From Roseateles terrae (GTDB lineage Bacteria; Pseudomonadota; Gammaproteobacteria; Burkholderiales; Burkholderiaceae_C), in NCBI RefSeq assembly GCF_014192155.1, contig NZ_JACHXO010000001.1:1018069-1082068 (forward strand): a stretch of DNA of 64,000 nucleotides, given 5' to 3'. How positions within the stretch are numbered: position 1 is the stretch's first letter; each line of letters starts with the position of its first letter. The position numbers and the translations under genes are program-made. The notes under the pieces are model-generated. The model was not told where the DNA came from and searched no databases. It was given only the letters and a program-made list of their open reading frames with translations. Of this stretch, positions 1 to 9,409 are shown in pieces.

Positions 1-1606
1 CGATGTGCTGCGTGATGCCGCCAGCTTCGCCAGCCGCCACACGGGCGCGGCGGATGCTGTCCAGCAGCGAGGTCTTGCCGTGGTCGACGTGACCCATGAC
101 CGTCACCACCGGAGCGCGAGGCAGCAGTTCGTGCTGCGACTCGGCTGCTGCGCCTTCTTCTTCCAGGAAGGCGTCCGGATCGTCCAGCTTGGCCGCGAAG
201 GCCTTGTGGCCCATTTCCTCGACCAGGATCATGGCGGTTTCCTGATCCAGCTGCTGGTTGATGGTGACCATCTGACCCAGCTTCATCAGGTGCTTGATGA
301 CCTCGGAAGCCTTCACCGACATCTTGTGCGCCAGATCGGCCACCGAGATGGTTTCGGGAACGTGCACTTCCTGAGCCACCGGTTCGCTCGGTGCCACGAA
401 GTTCGACGGTGCGCCACCGCGATCGTTCCGATCGCCACGACGGCCAGCGCCGGCGCCCTTGGGCGCACGCCAGCCTGCCGGACGGGCTGCGCCCGCACCG
501 GCCGGCGCATCGCTGCGACCCTTGGCCGCACCGCCACGCTTCTTGGCGTCATCGGCCCAGCTCGACGACAGCTTCTCGGACTTGACCGATTTCTTGTCGC
601 CTGGCTTGGCACCGGCGCCTGCAGCGGCCGTGGTGCCCGGAGCACCCGGCGCGCCAGCCGGCTTCTTGTGAATGGTGCCCTTGATGCCGGCCGCAGTGGC
701 TGCGGCTTCCGGCTTGGGCTCTTCCTTCTTCGCCACCAGCACCTTCTTGGGTGCGTTCATCATGGCGCGAATGGCGGCCGCTTCGGCCTCGGCAGCCTTG
801 CGGCGGCGCTCCAGTTCGGCCTGACGGGCCTTCTCGTCCGCGCCGTTATCGGCGGCCTTGACGACTCGCAGGACCGGCTTGGCCACCACTGCTTCAGCAG
901 GGGCAGGCGCAGGCGCGGGAGCAGCCGCAACAGGTTTTTCGACGACCTTGTCGGCCGTTTTTTCCAAAGACTTCTCCACAGACTTTTCGTTGGTCTTGGC
1001 GACAGACTTGGCCTGAGCGGCCTTGGTCTTCGCTTCCTCGGCGCGACGCGCCTCTTCTTCAGCAGCGGCTTTGGCCGCCGCTTCGGCGGCAGCGCGCGCC
1101 TCGGCTTCGCGAGCCAGACGCTCTTCCTCGCGACGCTTTTCTTCGGCTTCGCGGGCAGCCCGCTCGGCTTCTTCGCGCTCGCGCATCTTGCGGGCCAGTT
1201 CCTCTTCCTGCTGACGCAGGGATTCGGCCTGGGCCTGGGCTTCTTCTTCGCGACGCTTGAGTTCAGCCTCTTCCGCCGCAGCGGCCGTGGCTTCATCCAT
1301 GTTGTCGTCACGCTTGACGAAGACGCGCTTCTTGCGCACTTCCACCTGGATGGTGCGGGCCTTGCCGGAGGCATCGGCCTGCTTGATCTCGCTGGTGGAC
1401 TTGCGGGTCAGGGTGATCTTCTTGCGCTCGGCGCCGCCGGTGCCATGCGCGGTGCGCAGGTGCTCCAGCAGACGTTCCTTGTCGCTTTCGTTGAGGGTGT
1501 CCTCGGTGGACGCCTTCTTGACGCCCGCAGCTTGAAGCTGCTCCAGCAGTGTGGTCGCAGGCCTGTTCAGCTCTGCGGCCAACTGGGCGACGGTGGTCAC
1601 GGCCAT
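1..1606 (-). CDS. infB: translation initiation factor IF-2 (partial, N-terminal part)
   Basis: IF-2 is the GTPase that places initiator tRNA on the 30S subunit and promotes subunit joining. The gene starts at 1606 with [17 protein letters not shown], the usual IF-2 N-terminal helical domain. A long Ala/Glu/Lys/Arg-rich charged linker typical of proteobacterial IF-2 follows. The G domain begins just before the window edge: [16 protein letters not shown], with the P-loop near residue 504, then [11 protein letters not shown] of switch I. The stop lies outside the window; about 535 codons are visible of roughly 900-1000 expected. It is last in the rimP-nusA-infB operon seen here, 53 bp after nusA. 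The charged linker explains the long opposite-strand open frame over 5-1612, which is not a gene. Confidence 0.97.
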   Translation of the reverse strand, partial: MAVTTVAQLAAELNRPATTLLEQLQAAGVKKASTEDTLNESDKERLLEHLRTAHGTGGAERKKITLTRKSTSEIKQADASGKARTIQVEVRKKRVFVKRDDNMDEATAAAAEEAELKRREEEAQAQAESLRQQEEELARKMREREEAERAAREAEEKRREEERLAREAEARAAAEAAAKAAAEEEARRAEEAKTKAAQAKSVAKTNEKSVEKSLEKTADKVVEKPVAAAPAPAPAPAEAVVAKPVLRVVKAADNGADEKARQAELERRRKAAEAEAAAIRAMMNAPKKVLVAKKEEPKPEAAATAAGIKGTIHKKPAGAPGAPGTTAAAGAGAKPGDKKSVKSEKLSSSWADDAKKRGGAAKGRSDAPAGAGAARPAGWRAPKGAGAGRRGDRNDRGGAPSNFVAPSEPVAQEVHVPETISVADLAHKMSVKASEVIKHLMKLGQMVTINQQLDQETAMILVEEMGHKAFAAKLDDPDAFLEEEGAAAESQHELLPRAPVVTVMGHVDHGKTSLLDSIRRARVAAGEAGGITQHI

Positions 1607-1659
1607 TGTTGAATCCTTAAATCTTGTGTGGGCGGAGCGGTCTGGTGTGGCGCAGGGTG

Positions 1660-3138
1660 TTATGCGTTGAACCAGTGCTCGCGCGCCTTCATGATCAAAG
1701 CGCGTGCCGCTGCCTCGTCGAGGGAGGAAATTTCGACCAGCTCGTCCACGGCCAGGTCGGCCAGGTCGTCGCGGGTGTGGATGTCGCCGGCGGCCAGCTT
1801 GGCCAACAGCTCCGGCGTGATGCCGTCGAGGTCACGGAGGTCCTGCGAGACTTCCTCGACCTTCTCTTCACGGGCGATTTCCATCGTGAGCAGCGCATCC
1901 TTGGCGCGGGTGCGCAGCTCGTTGACGGTGTCCTCGTCGAAGGCTTCGATCTCCAGCATTTCCTGCATGGGGACATAAGCGACTTCTTCGAGGCTGGCAA
2001 AGCCCTCGGCAATCAGGATGTCGGCGACTTCTTCGTCCACATCCAGTTTCTCCACGAACAGGCGACGGACCGATTCGGATTCCTCAGCCTGTTTGGCGGC
2101 CGATTCCTCGGCCGTCATGATGTTGATCTTCCAGCCGGTCAGCTCGGAAGCCAGACGCACGTTCTGGCCGCCACGACCGATGGCGATGGCGAGGTTTTCC
2201 TCGTCCACCACCACGTCCATCGCGTGACGCTCTTCGTCCACCACGATCGACTGCACATTGGCCGGGGCCAGCGCGCCGATGACGAACTGCGCCGGATCTT
2301 CCGACCACAGCACGATGTCCACCCGCTCGCCGGCCAGCTCGTTGGTCACGCCGTTGACGCGCGAACCGCGCACGCCGACGCAGGTGCCGATCGGATCCAC
2401 ACGCTTGTCGTGCGAGACGACGGCGATCTTGGCGCGGCTGCCAGCGTCGCGGGCGCAGCTCTTGATCTCCAGCAGGCCTTGTTCAATCTCAGGCACTTCC
2501 TGAGCGAACAGCTCCTTCATGAACTCGGGCGCGGAGCGCGAGAGCATGATCTGGGGGCCACGCTGGGTGGGGTCCACGCCCAGGATGACGGCGCGGACGC
2601 GGTCACCGGTGCGCAGGTTTTCCTTGGGGATCATTTCGCCACGCTTGAGGCGGCCTTCCACCCGGCCGGACTCGGCAATGATGTCGCCCTTGTCCAGACG
2701 CTTGACCGTGCCGACGAAGATCTTCTCGCCGCGCGACATGAAGTCGTTCAGCAGCTGCTCGCGTTCAGCGTCGCGGATCTTCTGCAGGATGACCTGCTTG
2801 GCGGCCTGCGCACCGATACGGCCGATGGGCACCGACTCCACGCCTTCTTCGATGTGGTCGTCCACCTCGATGTCGGCAATCTGTTCCTGCGCCTCAAACA
2901 GCAGGATTTCGGCGTCGGCATTCTGGAGACCGGCTTCGTTGGGCACGACGTGCCAACGGCGGAAGGTCTCGTATTCGCCGGTGTCGCGGTCAATGGCCAC
3001 ACGGATGTCGACCTCGCCGCCATACAACTTCTTGGTGGCCGAAGCCAGTGCCGCTTCCACAGCACCAAACACCACATCGCGCTCCACGCTCTTTTCGCGC
3101 GAGATGGCATCCACCAGCATCAACAGTTCGCGGTTCAT
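1660..3138 (-). CDS. nusA: transcription termination/antitermination factor NusA
   Basis: NusA binds RNA polymerase and nascent RNA and modulates pausing, intrinsic termination and antitermination. The 492-residue length matches the long proteobacterial form. The N-terminal polymerase-binding domain (about 1-130, [20 protein letters not shown]) is followed by an S1 domain (about 135-200, [20 protein letters not shown]), two KH domains (about 230-350, with [15 protein letters not shown] and [19 protein letters not shown]), and two acidic C-terminal repeats (about 365-490) as in E. coli NusA. Its ATG overlaps the rimP stop by 4 bp, indicating translational coupling. NusA is a plausible regulator of its own operon through the leader terminator upstream of rimP. 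Confidence 0.98.
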   Translation of the reverse strand: MNRELLMLVDAISREKSVERDVVFGAVEAALASATKKLYGGEVDIRVAIDRDTGEYETFRRWHVVPNEAGLQNADAEILLFEAQEQIADIEVDDHIEEGVESVPIGRIGAQAAKQVILQKIRDAEREQLLNDFMSRGEKIFVGTVKRLDKGDIIAESGRVEGRLKRGEMIPKENLRTGDRVRAVILGVDPTQRGPQIMLSRSAPEFMKELFAQEVPEIEQGLLEIKSCARDAGSRAKIAVVSHDKRVDPIGTCVGVRGSRVNGVTNELAGERVDIVLWSEDPAQFVIGALAPANVQSIVVDEERHAMDVVVDEENLAIAIGRGGQNVRLASELTGWKINIMTAEESAAKQAEESESVRRLFVEKLDVDEEVADILIAEGFASLEEVAYVPMQEMLEIEAFDEDTVNELRTRAKDALLTMEIAREEKVEEVSQDLRDLDGITPELLAKLAAGDIHTRDDLADLAVDELVEISSLDEAAARALIMKAREHWFNA

Positions 3139-3842
3139 TGATCGAGACCTCCGTCAACCTTGTCATCCGTTTGCCGGGTTTTGGCATTGCTCTTCTTCTT
3201 CGTCGCCTTCGCAGCCTTCGAAGCCTGGGGCGCCAAACCCGTCTTTTCCAACTTTGCCGCCGAAGGGCCCTGGCCCGACGGGGTCTTGCCGCCCGGCGCA
3301 GCTGCCGGACGACCCTTGAAACTGATCTCAGGGACCAGCTTGGCCGAGCGCACCTCGTCCAGGCTGAAGTCCAGGGCCTGCTCCTGCTTGCCGTCGCTGA
3401 AGATCACGCGCCAATCGGCGGCGGGTGCAGCGAAATCAGGAGCGGCGTCATCCACGGTGGTCAGGACACCGCGGTACTTCTTGCGGCCCTGGAAGGCTTC
3501 ACGCAGGGTGATTTCCACTTCCATGCCGGTGAAGCGCGCGTAATCGGTGGGGGTGTTCAGCGGACGGTCCAGACCTGGGGTGGACACTTCCAGCCGCTGG
3601 TAGTCGCACTCTTCCACTTCCAGCACATAGCGCAACTGGCGCGTCACGCGCTCGCAGTCTTCCACGTTGACGGGGACTTCCGGCTCCTGCCAGGTCACAA
3701 CGCCGTCTTCGCCCGCCTGCTGCACAAGGGGTTTGTCAATGTAGACGCGTAGCAAGCCTCCGGCGCTGCGTTCGCAGCCCACTACCTCGTAACCCAGCCC
3801 GGTCACGGTTTTCTCAACAACGGCTTGCCAGCTCAAACTCAT
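3135..3842 (-). CDS. rimP: ribosome maturation factor RimP
   Basis: RimP assists late assembly of the 30S subunit. The N-terminal domain ([22 protein letters not shown]) and the signature [13 protein letters not shown] followed by F-x-G and the strand EVEITL are those of the RimP/DUF150 family. At 235 residues it is longer than the usual 150-200: a Lys/Ala/Gly-rich tail after about residue 180 ([15 protein letters not shown]) accounts for the excess and is probably disordered. It is first in the operon with nusA and infB. The start at 3842 follows an AAGGAAGA-like ribosome binding site and a leader of roughly 230 nt with a promoter and a hairpin terminator. Confidence 0.95.
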   Translation of the reverse strand: MSLSWQAVVEKTVTGLGYEVVGCERSAGGLLRVYIDKPLVQQAGEDGVVTWQEPEVPVNVEDCERVTRQLRYVLEVEECDYQRLEVSTPGLDRPLNTPTDYARFTGMEVEITLREAFQGRKKYRGVLTTVDDAAPDFAAPAADWRVIFSDGKQEQALDFSLDEVRSAKLVPEISFKGRPAAAPGGKTPSGQGPSAAKLEKTGLAPQASKAAKATKKKSNAKTRQTDDKVDGGLDQ

Positions 3843-3894
3843 CGACGACTTATCTTCCTTGCGTGTAAAAAATCACTCGTGTGAACGCACAAGC

Positions 3895-3923
3895 AAAAAA
3901 AATGGGCTGGATGAATCCGCCCA
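3895..3923 (-). terminator. intrinsic terminator (attenuator) in the rimP-nusA-infB leader
   Basis: In the minus-strand transcript a stem TGGGC-GGAT / ATCC-A-GCCCA (one bulged base, two-base loop; plus-strand 3903-3923) is followed directly by eight U residues (A-run 3895-3902). It lies 53 bp upstream of the rimP start and downstream of the predicted promoter. No gene ends between them, so it can only act on the operon's own leader RNA. Confidence 0.75.
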
Positions 3924-4081
3924 CTCCATACGCTTTCGCGTCGTCTCGTGCAATATCGCGCTCACAACGCGTCCACCTTGCGCTGGGTGCCGGCATGTAA
4001 GCCCTGCACCCACCTCACAGCCCGTCTTCGAATGCATCTCTGAAGATGTCTCTGGCGTTGTCTGTGATCGGTGAAGCCGCA

Positions 4082-4110
4082 AGTGTACTATGCAAACACC
4101 TCACCGGCAA
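4082..4110 (-). promoter_or_regulatory. sigma-70 type promoter for rimP-nusA-infB
   Basis: On the minus strand TTGCCG (-35, plus positions 4105-4110) and TACACT (-10, 4082-4087) are separated by exactly 17 bp. This predicts a start near 4074 and a leader of about 230 nt, containing a GGGTGC/GCACCC inverted repeat (3975-4015 region) and the terminator hairpin. The promoter lies about 70 bp from the divergent fabI start. Confidence 0.6.
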
Positions 4111-4183
4111 GGCGCGGCGTGATTGGCATGCTTGCGTGAGAGAATCCCAGCCTTTCCAGAATCCATGAATACCAGGAGCAGAC

Positions 4184-4966
4184 ATGGGATTTCTCGCTGG
4201 CAAGCGACTGTTGATCACGGGCGTGCTGTCCAACCGTTCCATCGCCTATGGCATCGCCAAGGCCTGCCATCGCGAAGGCGCTGAGCTGGCATTCAGCTAT
4301 GTCGGGGAGCGCTTCAAGGACCGCATCACCGAGTTTGCCGCCGAATTCGGCTCCTCGCTGGTGTTCGATTGCGACGTCGGCGACGACGCACAGATCGAGC
4401 GCATGTTCGCCCAGCTCGGCGAGCACTGGCCCGAATTCGACGGCTTTGTGCACTCCATCGGCTTTGCCCCGCGTGAAGCCATTGCGGGCGACTTCCTCGA
4501 CGGCCTCTCGCGCGAGAACTTCCGCATTGCGCACGACATTTCGGCCTACAGCTTCCCGGCCATGGCCAAGGCGGCCCAGGCGCGCCTGCGCCCAGGCTCG
4601 GCCCTGCTGACGCTGTCCTATCTGGGTGCCGAGCGGTATGTGCCCAACTACAACACGATGGGATTGGCCAAAGCCTCGCTGGAAGCCAGCGTACGGTATC
4701 TGGCCTACAACCTGGGCGCCAAGAACGTGCGGGTGAACGGCATTTCGGCGGGGCCCATCAAAACCCTGGCCGCTTCCGGCATCAAGGATTTCGGCAAGCT
4801 GCTGAACCAGTTTGCCGCGACCACCGCCATCCGTCGCAATGTCACCATTGAGGACGTGGGCAATACTGCGGCTTTCCTGCTGTCCGACCTGTCGGCCGGC
4901 ATCAGCTCCGAAATCATCTACGTGGACGGCGGCTTCAGTCACAGCGCACTGGCCGGCACCGAGTAA
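4184..4966 (+). CDS. fabI: enoyl-[acyl-carrier-protein] reductase (NADH), FabI
   Basis: FabI reduces trans-2-enoyl-ACP in the last step of each fatty acid elongation cycle. It is a 260-residue short-chain dehydrogenase fold protein. Visible features are the FabI-type nucleotide site [15 protein letters not shown] near the N-terminus, SIGFAP in the middle, and the catalytic segment [19 protein letters not shown], which puts Tyr156 and Lys163 where E. coli FabI has them; IKTLAASGI follows in the substrate-binding loop. The start follows an AGGAG ribosome binding site (CAGGAGCAGAC). It is monocistronic: divergent from rimP and closed by a strong hairpin shared with the convergent decarboxylase gene. 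It is the FabI isoform, the classical target of diazaborines and triclosan. Confidence 0.98.
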   Translation: MGFLAGKRLLITGVLSNRSIAYGIAKACHREGAELAFSYVGERFKDRITEFAAEFGSSLVFDCDVGDDAQIERMFAQLGEHWPEFDGFVHSIGFAPREAIAGDFLDGLSRENFRIAHDISAYSFPAMAKAAQARLRPGSALLTLSYLGAERYVPNYNTMGLAKASLEASVRYLAYNLGAKNVRVNGISAGPIKTLAASGIKDFGKLLNQFAATTAIRRNVTIEDVGNTAAFLLSDLSAGISSEIIYVDGGFSHSALAGTE

Positions 4967-4987
4967 GCCACCCAGCTCCGCGCAAAC

Positions 4988-5019
4988 AAAAATGGCCTCC
5001 TGTCGGAGGCCATTTTTTT
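4988..5019. terminator. bidirectional intrinsic terminator between fabI and the decarboxylase
   Basis: A perfect 10-bp stem (AATGGCCTCC / GGAGGCCATT) with a TGTC loop has an A-run on the left and seven T on the right, so it works in both directions. It lies 22 bp after the fabI stop and 45 bp after the stop of the convergent gene. Confidence 0.9.
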
Positions 5020-5063
5020 GGGTGGGCGGCAACGCTTCAGCGCCGCCCTTCCCTGCTTCAGCG

Positions 5064-7328
5064 TCAGCGGTCGACCACGCAATCCACGTAGTAGCGGGTG
5101 CGGCCGTCTTCTTCCTTTTCCGCCACCAGGCCGTGCACATCGGTCGCAAAGCCCGGGAAGCGCGCATTGAAGTCGCGGGTGAACTTGAGATAGTCCACGA
5201 TCCGGCGGTTGAAGCGCTCGCCCGGGATCAACAGCGGAATGCCCGGCGGGTACGGCGTCAGCAGGGCGGTCGTCACCCGGCCCTCCAGATGGTCGATCTC
5301 CACCCGCTCCGTCTTGCGGTGGGCGATATGCGCATACGCATCGCTCGGCTTCATCGCCGGCTCGAGGTCCGACAAATACACCTCCGTCGTCAGACGGGCG
5401 ATGTCGCCGGAGGCATAGGCCTCGTGGATGCTCTGGCACAGGTCCCGCAGGCCCATGCGCTCATAGCGCGGGAAGGCCGCCACGAACTCCGGCAGGATGC
5501 GCCAGATCGGGGCATTGCGGTCGTAATCGTCCTTGAACTGCTGCAGCGCGGTCAGCAGCGTGTTCCAGCGGCCCTTGGTGATGCCGATGGTGAACATGAT
5601 GAAGAACGAGTACAGACCGGTCTTCTCCACCACCACCCCATGCTCCGCGAGGAACTTGGTGACGATGCTGGCCGGGATGCCGGTCTTGGCGAACTTGCCG
5701 CTCATGTCCAGCCCGGGCGTGATGATGGTGGACTTGATCGGGTCCAGCATGTTGAAGCCGTCTGCGATCGGGCCGAAACCGTGCCACTTCTCGTTGGTCT
5801 TCAACTGCCAGTCGGACGGCTTGCCAACGCCTTCCGCGGTGAGCTTCTCCGGACCCCAGACCTTGAACCACCAGTCCTTGCCGTAGTCCTTTTCCACCTT
5901 GCGCATGGCGCGGCGGAAGTCCAGTGCTTCGGAGATGGACTCTTCCACCAGCGCCGTACCGCCCGGAGGCTCCATCATCGCGGCCGCCACGTCGCAGCTG
6001 GCAATGATCGAGTATTGCGGGCTGGTGGACGTGTGCATCAGATAGGCTTCGTTGAACAGATGCCGGTCCAGCTTCACGTTCTGCGAATCCTGCACCAGCA
6101 CCTGCGACGCCTGCGAAATGCCGGCCAGCAGCTTGTGGGTCGACTGCGTGGCGTAGACCATGGCGGTCTTCGGACGCGCGCGGTGCTTGCCCATGGCGTG
6201 GTAGGAGCCATAGAAGCTGTGGAAGGCCGCATGCGGCAGCCAGGCTTCGTCGAAGTGCAGCGTGTCGATCCAGCCGTCCAGCTTGCCCTTGATGGTCTCG
6301 GTGTTGTAGAGCACGCCGTCGTAGGTGCTCTGGGTCAGCGTCATGATGCGCGGCTTGACCGTCTTGGCATCCACGCCCGCCAGCAGCGGATTGCGCGCGA
6401 TCTTCTTGCGGATGGTTTCCGGCTCGAATTCCTGCTCGGGAATCGGGCCGATGATGCCGTAGTGATTGCGCGTGGGCGTCATGAAGACCGGCACCGCGCC
6501 GGTCATGATGATGCTGTGCAGGATGCTCTTGTGGCAGTTGCGGTCCACCACCACGACGTCGCCCGGCGCCACCGTGTGGTGCCACACCATCTTGTTGGAG
6601 GTGGAGGTGCCGTTGGTGACGAAGAAGCAGTGGTCCGCATTGAAGATGCGGGCGGCGTTCTTTTCGCTTTCGGCCACGGGGCCGGTGTGGTCCAGCAACT
6701 GGCCCAGCTCTTCCACCGCGTTGCAGACGTCGGCCCGCAGCATGTTCTCACCAAAGAACTGGTGGAACATCTGGCCGACCGGGCTCTTGAGGAAGGCGAC
6801 GCCGCCGGAGTGACCCGGGCAGTGCCAGGAATACGAGCCGTCCTGGGCGTAGTCCATCAGCGCCTTGAAGAACGGAGGCGCCAGGCCGTCGAGGTAGCTC
6901 TTGGCCTCCCGGATGATGTGGCGGGCCACAAATTCCGGGGTGTCTTCGAACATATGGATGAAGCCATGCAACTCACGCAGCACATCATTGGGCAGATGCT
7001 GGGAGGTGCGGGTCTCACCGTAGACGTAAATGGGGATGTCCGCATTCTTGAAGCGGATCTCCTGAATGAACTTGCGCAGATTCAACACGGCCGGATCGAG
7101 TTCCGGGCCCGAGCTGAATTCCTCGTCGTCGATCGACAGGATGAAGGCGCTGGCGCGGCTCTGCTGCTGGGCGAACTGACTCAGGTCGCCATAGCTGGTG
7201 ACGCCCAGCACTTCGAAGCCTTCCTTCTGGATGGCGTCGGCCAGGGCGCGGATGCCCAGACCCGAGGTGTTCTCGGAGCGGTAGTCCTCGTCAATGATGA
7301 CGATGGGAAAGCGGAAACGCGGCGTCAT
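5064..7328 (-). CDS. Orn/Lys/Arg decarboxylase, fold-type I PLP enzyme
   Basis: This 754-residue protein belongs to the bacterial basic amino-acid decarboxylases (LdcI, LdcA, AdiA, SpeC group), which convert lysine, arginine or ornithine to a polyamine and CO2. It has the response-regulator-like wing domain (FPIVIIDEDYRSENTSG), the PLP core with SWHCPGHSGGVAF, FVTNGTSTSNKMVWH, VDRNCHKSILHS and LHFDEAW, and the PLP lysine in ATQSTHKLLAGISQAS (Lys399). The C-terminal domain has LEGRVTTALLTPYPPGIPLL. Length and layout are close to Pseudomonas LdcA (about 750 residues), but sequence alone does not fix the substrate. No amino-acid/amine antiporter is adjacent, which argues for polyamine synthesis or catabolism over a dedicated acid-resistance operon. 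Confidence 0.93.
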   Translation of the reverse strand: MTPRFRFPIVIIDEDYRSENTSGLGIRALADAIQKEGFEVLGVTSYGDLSQFAQQQSRASAFILSIDDEEFSSGPELDPAVLNLRKFIQEIRFKNADIPIYVYGETRTSQHLPNDVLRELHGFIHMFEDTPEFVARHIIREAKSYLDGLAPPFFKALMDYAQDGSYSWHCPGHSGGVAFLKSPVGQMFHQFFGENMLRADVCNAVEELGQLLDHTGPVAESEKNAARIFNADHCFFVTNGTSTSNKMVWHHTVAPGDVVVVDRNCHKSILHSIIMTGAVPVFMTPTRNHYGIIGPIPEQEFEPETIRKKIARNPLLAGVDAKTVKPRIMTLTQSTYDGVLYNTETIKGKLDGWIDTLHFDEAWLPHAAFHSFYGSYHAMGKHRARPKTAMVYATQSTHKLLAGISQASQVLVQDSQNVKLDRHLFNEAYLMHTSTSPQYSIIASCDVAAAMMEPPGGTALVEESISEALDFRRAMRKVEKDYGKDWWFKVWGPEKLTAEGVGKPSDWQLKTNEKWHGFGPIADGFNMLDPIKSTIITPGLDMSGKFAKTGIPASIVTKFLAEHGVVVEKTGLYSFFIMFTIGITKGRWNTLLTALQQFKDDYDRNAPIWRILPEFVAAFPRYERMGLRDLCQSIHEAYASGDIARLTTEVYLSDLEPAMKPSDAYAHIAHRKTERVEIDHLEGRVTTALLTPYPPGIPLLIPGERFNRRIVDYLKFTRDFNARFPGFATDVHGLVAEKEEDGRTRYYVDCVVDR

Positions 7329-7368
7329 GGGGCCTCCGGCGAAGCGGGGTCAAACAGGAAAGGCGCGA

Positions 7369-7396
7369 AGTGTAGGGCCAACCCTCGGTCGTGCAA
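7369..7396 (-). promoter_or_regulatory. candidate promoter of the basic amino-acid decarboxylase
   Basis: On the minus strand TTGCAC (plus 7391-7396) and TACACT (7369-7374) are separated by 16 bp, and the gene starts about 40 bp downstream at 7328. The -10 is fair and the -35 weak; no regulator site was recognised. Confidence 0.4.
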
Positions 7397-7620
7397 GTGT
7401 CGCAGGCCCATTAACCCGAAATCATGACGCGAACGTCGCGCAAACAGGACGGTTGCGGTTTTGCGTCGCACCTCGGAGGGCATGTGATCACCCCTAGGGA
7501 GGAGACGAAGAGGCGCCGTGCGGCAGCCCCTGGGGCGTACACTTTCCAGCAGGGGAGGACGGTCCGCCGCCCTCGCCTCAATTCAATAAAACAGGGATGC
7601 TTGTTCATCCGGAGGCTGAC

Positions 7621-8052
7621 ATGGACTGGAGCCTGTCCACCTGGTGGTGGGTGGTGTGTGGGGGATTGGTCGCGGCTGAACTGGCCAGCGGCACGACGTT
7701 CTATCTGCTGATGTTGGCCCTGGGCGCTGCCGCGGCGGCGGTCGCGGCCCATCTGGGGCTGGGATTCAGCGTTCAGATGGTGGTGGCCTCGGTGGTGGGC
7801 GGTGCAGCGGTCACCTGGTGGCATCAAAGGCAGTCCCGCCGCCCCAAGGTGCCGGCGCAGGCCAATCCAAACGTGAACCTGGACATCGGGCAGAGCCTGG
7901 AGGTGCATCACTGGCGGTCCGACGGCACGGCGGAAGTGAAGTACCGCGGCGCTGCCTGGCAGGCCCGTTTCATCGGCAGCGGCAGTCCGCATGTGGGGCG
8001 CCATGTCATCCGGGCGGTGGAAGGCTCCTGCCTGCTGCTGGAGCCGGTCTGA
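7621..8052 (+). CDS. NfeD-family membrane protein
   Basis: A 143-residue protein of the short NfeD (YbbJ) type. A Trp-rich start (MDWSLSTWWW) leads into two or three hydrophobic segments (about residues 8-60), then a soluble C-terminal domain (VNLDIGQSLEVHHWRSDGT to GSCLLLEPV) with the beta-rich pattern of the NfeD OB-fold. NfeD proteins are encoded beside SPFH/stomatin partners and are thought to act with them in membrane microdomains; qmcA is the next gene, as in the E. coli ybbJ-qmcA pair. The ATG at 7621 was chosen because GGAGG lies 6 bp upstream; an in-frame ATG at 7597 has only a weak site. Confidence 0.85.
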   Translation: MDWSLSTWWWVVCGGLVAAELASGTTFYLLMLALGAAAAAVAAHLGLGFSVQMVVASVVGGAAVTWWHQRQSRRPKVPAQANPNVNLDIGQSLEVHHWRSDGTAEVKYRGAAWQARFIGSGSPHVGRHVIRAVEGSCLLLEPV

Positions 8053-8258
8053 AGCTGGCCGGCCAGCTGGCAGTCGCCACGGACCCAGCCTTCATTCGCC
8101 CTCCGCCAGACGCCACCGGGCTTCGCCCAAAGGCTGACGCAACAGGGCCGCTCTCAAGGGCGTTCGAGTTCCCCGAAGGGCCTTCGCTCAATCACCTTTC
8201 GCGCGGGCGCAGCTCGCCCGCCTGATCTTTTTCGACCTCACTGAGGAGAGTCTTTTCC

Positions 8259-9176
8259 ATGGAAATCGTTGCACTGGTTCTGCTGGTCGTGGTGGTGGTC
8301 TTCATCATCCGGTCGGTCAAGGTGGTCCCCCAGCAAAACGCCTGGGTGGTGGAACGCCTGGGCCGCTATCACGCCACGCTCACGCCCGGCCTCAACATTC
8401 TGGTGCCCTTTGTGGACCGGCTGGCCTACAAGCATTCCCTCAAGGAAATCCCGCTGGATGTGCCCAGCCAGATCTGTATCACCAAGGACAACACCCAGCT
8501 GACGGTGGACGGCATCCTGTACTTCCAGGTGACGGATGCCATGCGCGCCAGCTACGGCTCCAGCAACTACATCGTGGCCATCACCCAGCTGGCGCAGACC
8601 ACGCTGCGCTCGGTCATCGGCCGGATGGAACTGGACCGCACCTTTGAAGAACGGGACATCATCAACAGCGCCGTGGTCCAGGCCTTGGACGAAGCCGCGC
8701 TGAACTGGGGCGTGAAGGTGCTGCGTTATGAGATCAAGGATCTGACGCCGCCGGCCGAAATCCTGCGCTCGATGCAGGCCCAGATCACGGCGGAGCGTGA
8801 AAAGCGTGCGCTGATCGCCGCCTCGGAAGGTCGGCGCCAGGAGCAGATCAACATCGCGACCGGTGAACGGGAAGCCGCGATTGCCCGCTCCGAGGGTGAG
8901 AAGCAGGCGGAGATCAACAAGGCGCAGGGTGAGGCCGCGGCCATCACGGCCGTGGCCGAAGCCAGCGCCGACGCCATCCGCAAGATTGCCGCCGCCATCC
9001 AGCAGCCGGGCGGTGAGGATGCGGTACAGCTCAAGGTGGCGGAGAAGGCGGTGGACGCCTTCGCCCAGCTGGCGCAGAAGAACAACACGATGATCGTGCC
9101 GGGCAACATGAGTGAGGTCTCGGGCCTCATCGGCACGGCGATGGCGCTCTTCAAGAACGGAAAAACGAATTTGTGA
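8259..9176 (+). CDS. qmcA: SPFH/Band 7 (stomatin-like) membrane protein QmcA
   Basis: The 305-residue length equals that of E. coli QmcA. One N-terminal membrane segment (IVALVLLVVVVVFIIRSVKV, residues about 3-22) precedes the SPFH domain (VVPQQNAWVVERLGRYHATL, PGLNILVPFVDRL, KEIPLDVPSQ) and a long Ala/Glu/Gln-rich helix (about 175-250: EREKRALIAASEGRRQEQIN) that should form a coiled coil for oligomerisation. The family builds ring- or cage-like assemblies on the inner membrane and often works with membrane proteases or NfeD proteins. It starts after a GAGGAG site. The 206-bp gap behind the NfeD gene shows no terminator, so co-transcription is likely. Confidence 0.93.
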   Translation: MEIVALVLLVVVVVFIIRSVKVVPQQNAWVVERLGRYHATLTPGLNILVPFVDRLAYKHSLKEIPLDVPSQICITKDNTQLTVDGILYFQVTDAMRASYGSSNYIVAITQLAQTTLRSVIGRMELDRTFEERDIINSAVVQALDEAALNWGVKVLRYEIKDLTPPAEILRSMQAQITAEREKRALIAASEGRRQEQINIATGEREAAIARSEGEKQAEINKAQGEAAAITAVAEASADAIRKIAAAIQQPGGEDAVQLKVAEKAVDAFAQLAQKNNTMIVPGNMSEVSGLIGTAMALFKNGKTNL

Positions 9177-9187
9177 TCACAACATTG

Positions 9188-9215
9188 TTTTCACTCTCAA
9201 AAACTGCGCTATGAT
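9188..9215 (+). promoter_or_regulatory. promoter of tRNA-Ser
   Basis: A good -10 TATGAT at 9210-9215 lies 10 bp before the tRNA 5' end. The best -35 is TTTTCA at 9188-9193 with a 16-bp spacer (alternatively TTGTTT with 19 bp). Confidence 0.55.
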
Positions 9216-9225
9216 GGCGGGCTTC

Positions 9226-9316
9226 GGAGAGATGGATGAGTGGTTTAAGTCGCACGCCTGGAAAGCGTGTGTGGGTTAATAGCCCACCGCGGGTTCGAAT
9301 CCCGCTCTCTCCGCCA
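9226..9316 (+). tRNA. tRNA-Ser (anticodon GGA)
   Basis: The acceptor stem GGAGAGA pairs with TCTCTCC, followed by discriminator G and an encoded CCA. The anticodon arm CACGC-CTGGAAA-GCGTG gives GGA, which reads UCC and UCU. A long variable arm (GTGGGTTAATAGCCCAC) identifies a class II serine tRNA, and the T arm is GCGGG-TTCGAAT-CCCGC. Total 91 nt with CCA. Confidence 0.97.
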
Positions 9317-9326
9317 CAACACTGAC

Positions 9327-9377
9327 AAAGCCCCAGAGTCCCAGCCGCCACAGCAGCTGACGATTCAGGGGCTTTTT
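9327..9377 (+). terminator. intrinsic terminator after tRNA-Ser
   Basis: AAAGCCCC (9327-9334) pairs with GGGGCTTTTT (9368-9377), with a long internal loop and a T-run, starting 10 bp after the tRNA 3' end. It also lies about 30 bp beyond the stop of the convergent GH39 gene. Confidence 0.65.
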
Positions 9378-9409
9378 CTATTGTTCCGAGGCCCGGCAGT
9401 GACGCCGCA

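Noticed and set aside
5-1612. Long plus-strand open frame of 535 codons opposite infB
   Set aside because: It is the complement of the IF-2 Ala/Glu/Lys linker and G domain; its translation is repetitive Leu/Phe/Gly-rich with no family resemblance.
4058-4091. Sigma-70 promoter for fabI overlapping the rimP promoter
   Set aside because: TACTAT at 4086-4091 is a fair -10, but the only good -35 (TTGTCT) is 22 bp away; other hexamers at 16-18 bp are poor.
4812-7427. 871-codon plus-strand frame opposite the decarboxylase
   Set aside because: It begins inside fabI in another frame, crosses the terminator and runs antisense to a clear PLP enzyme.
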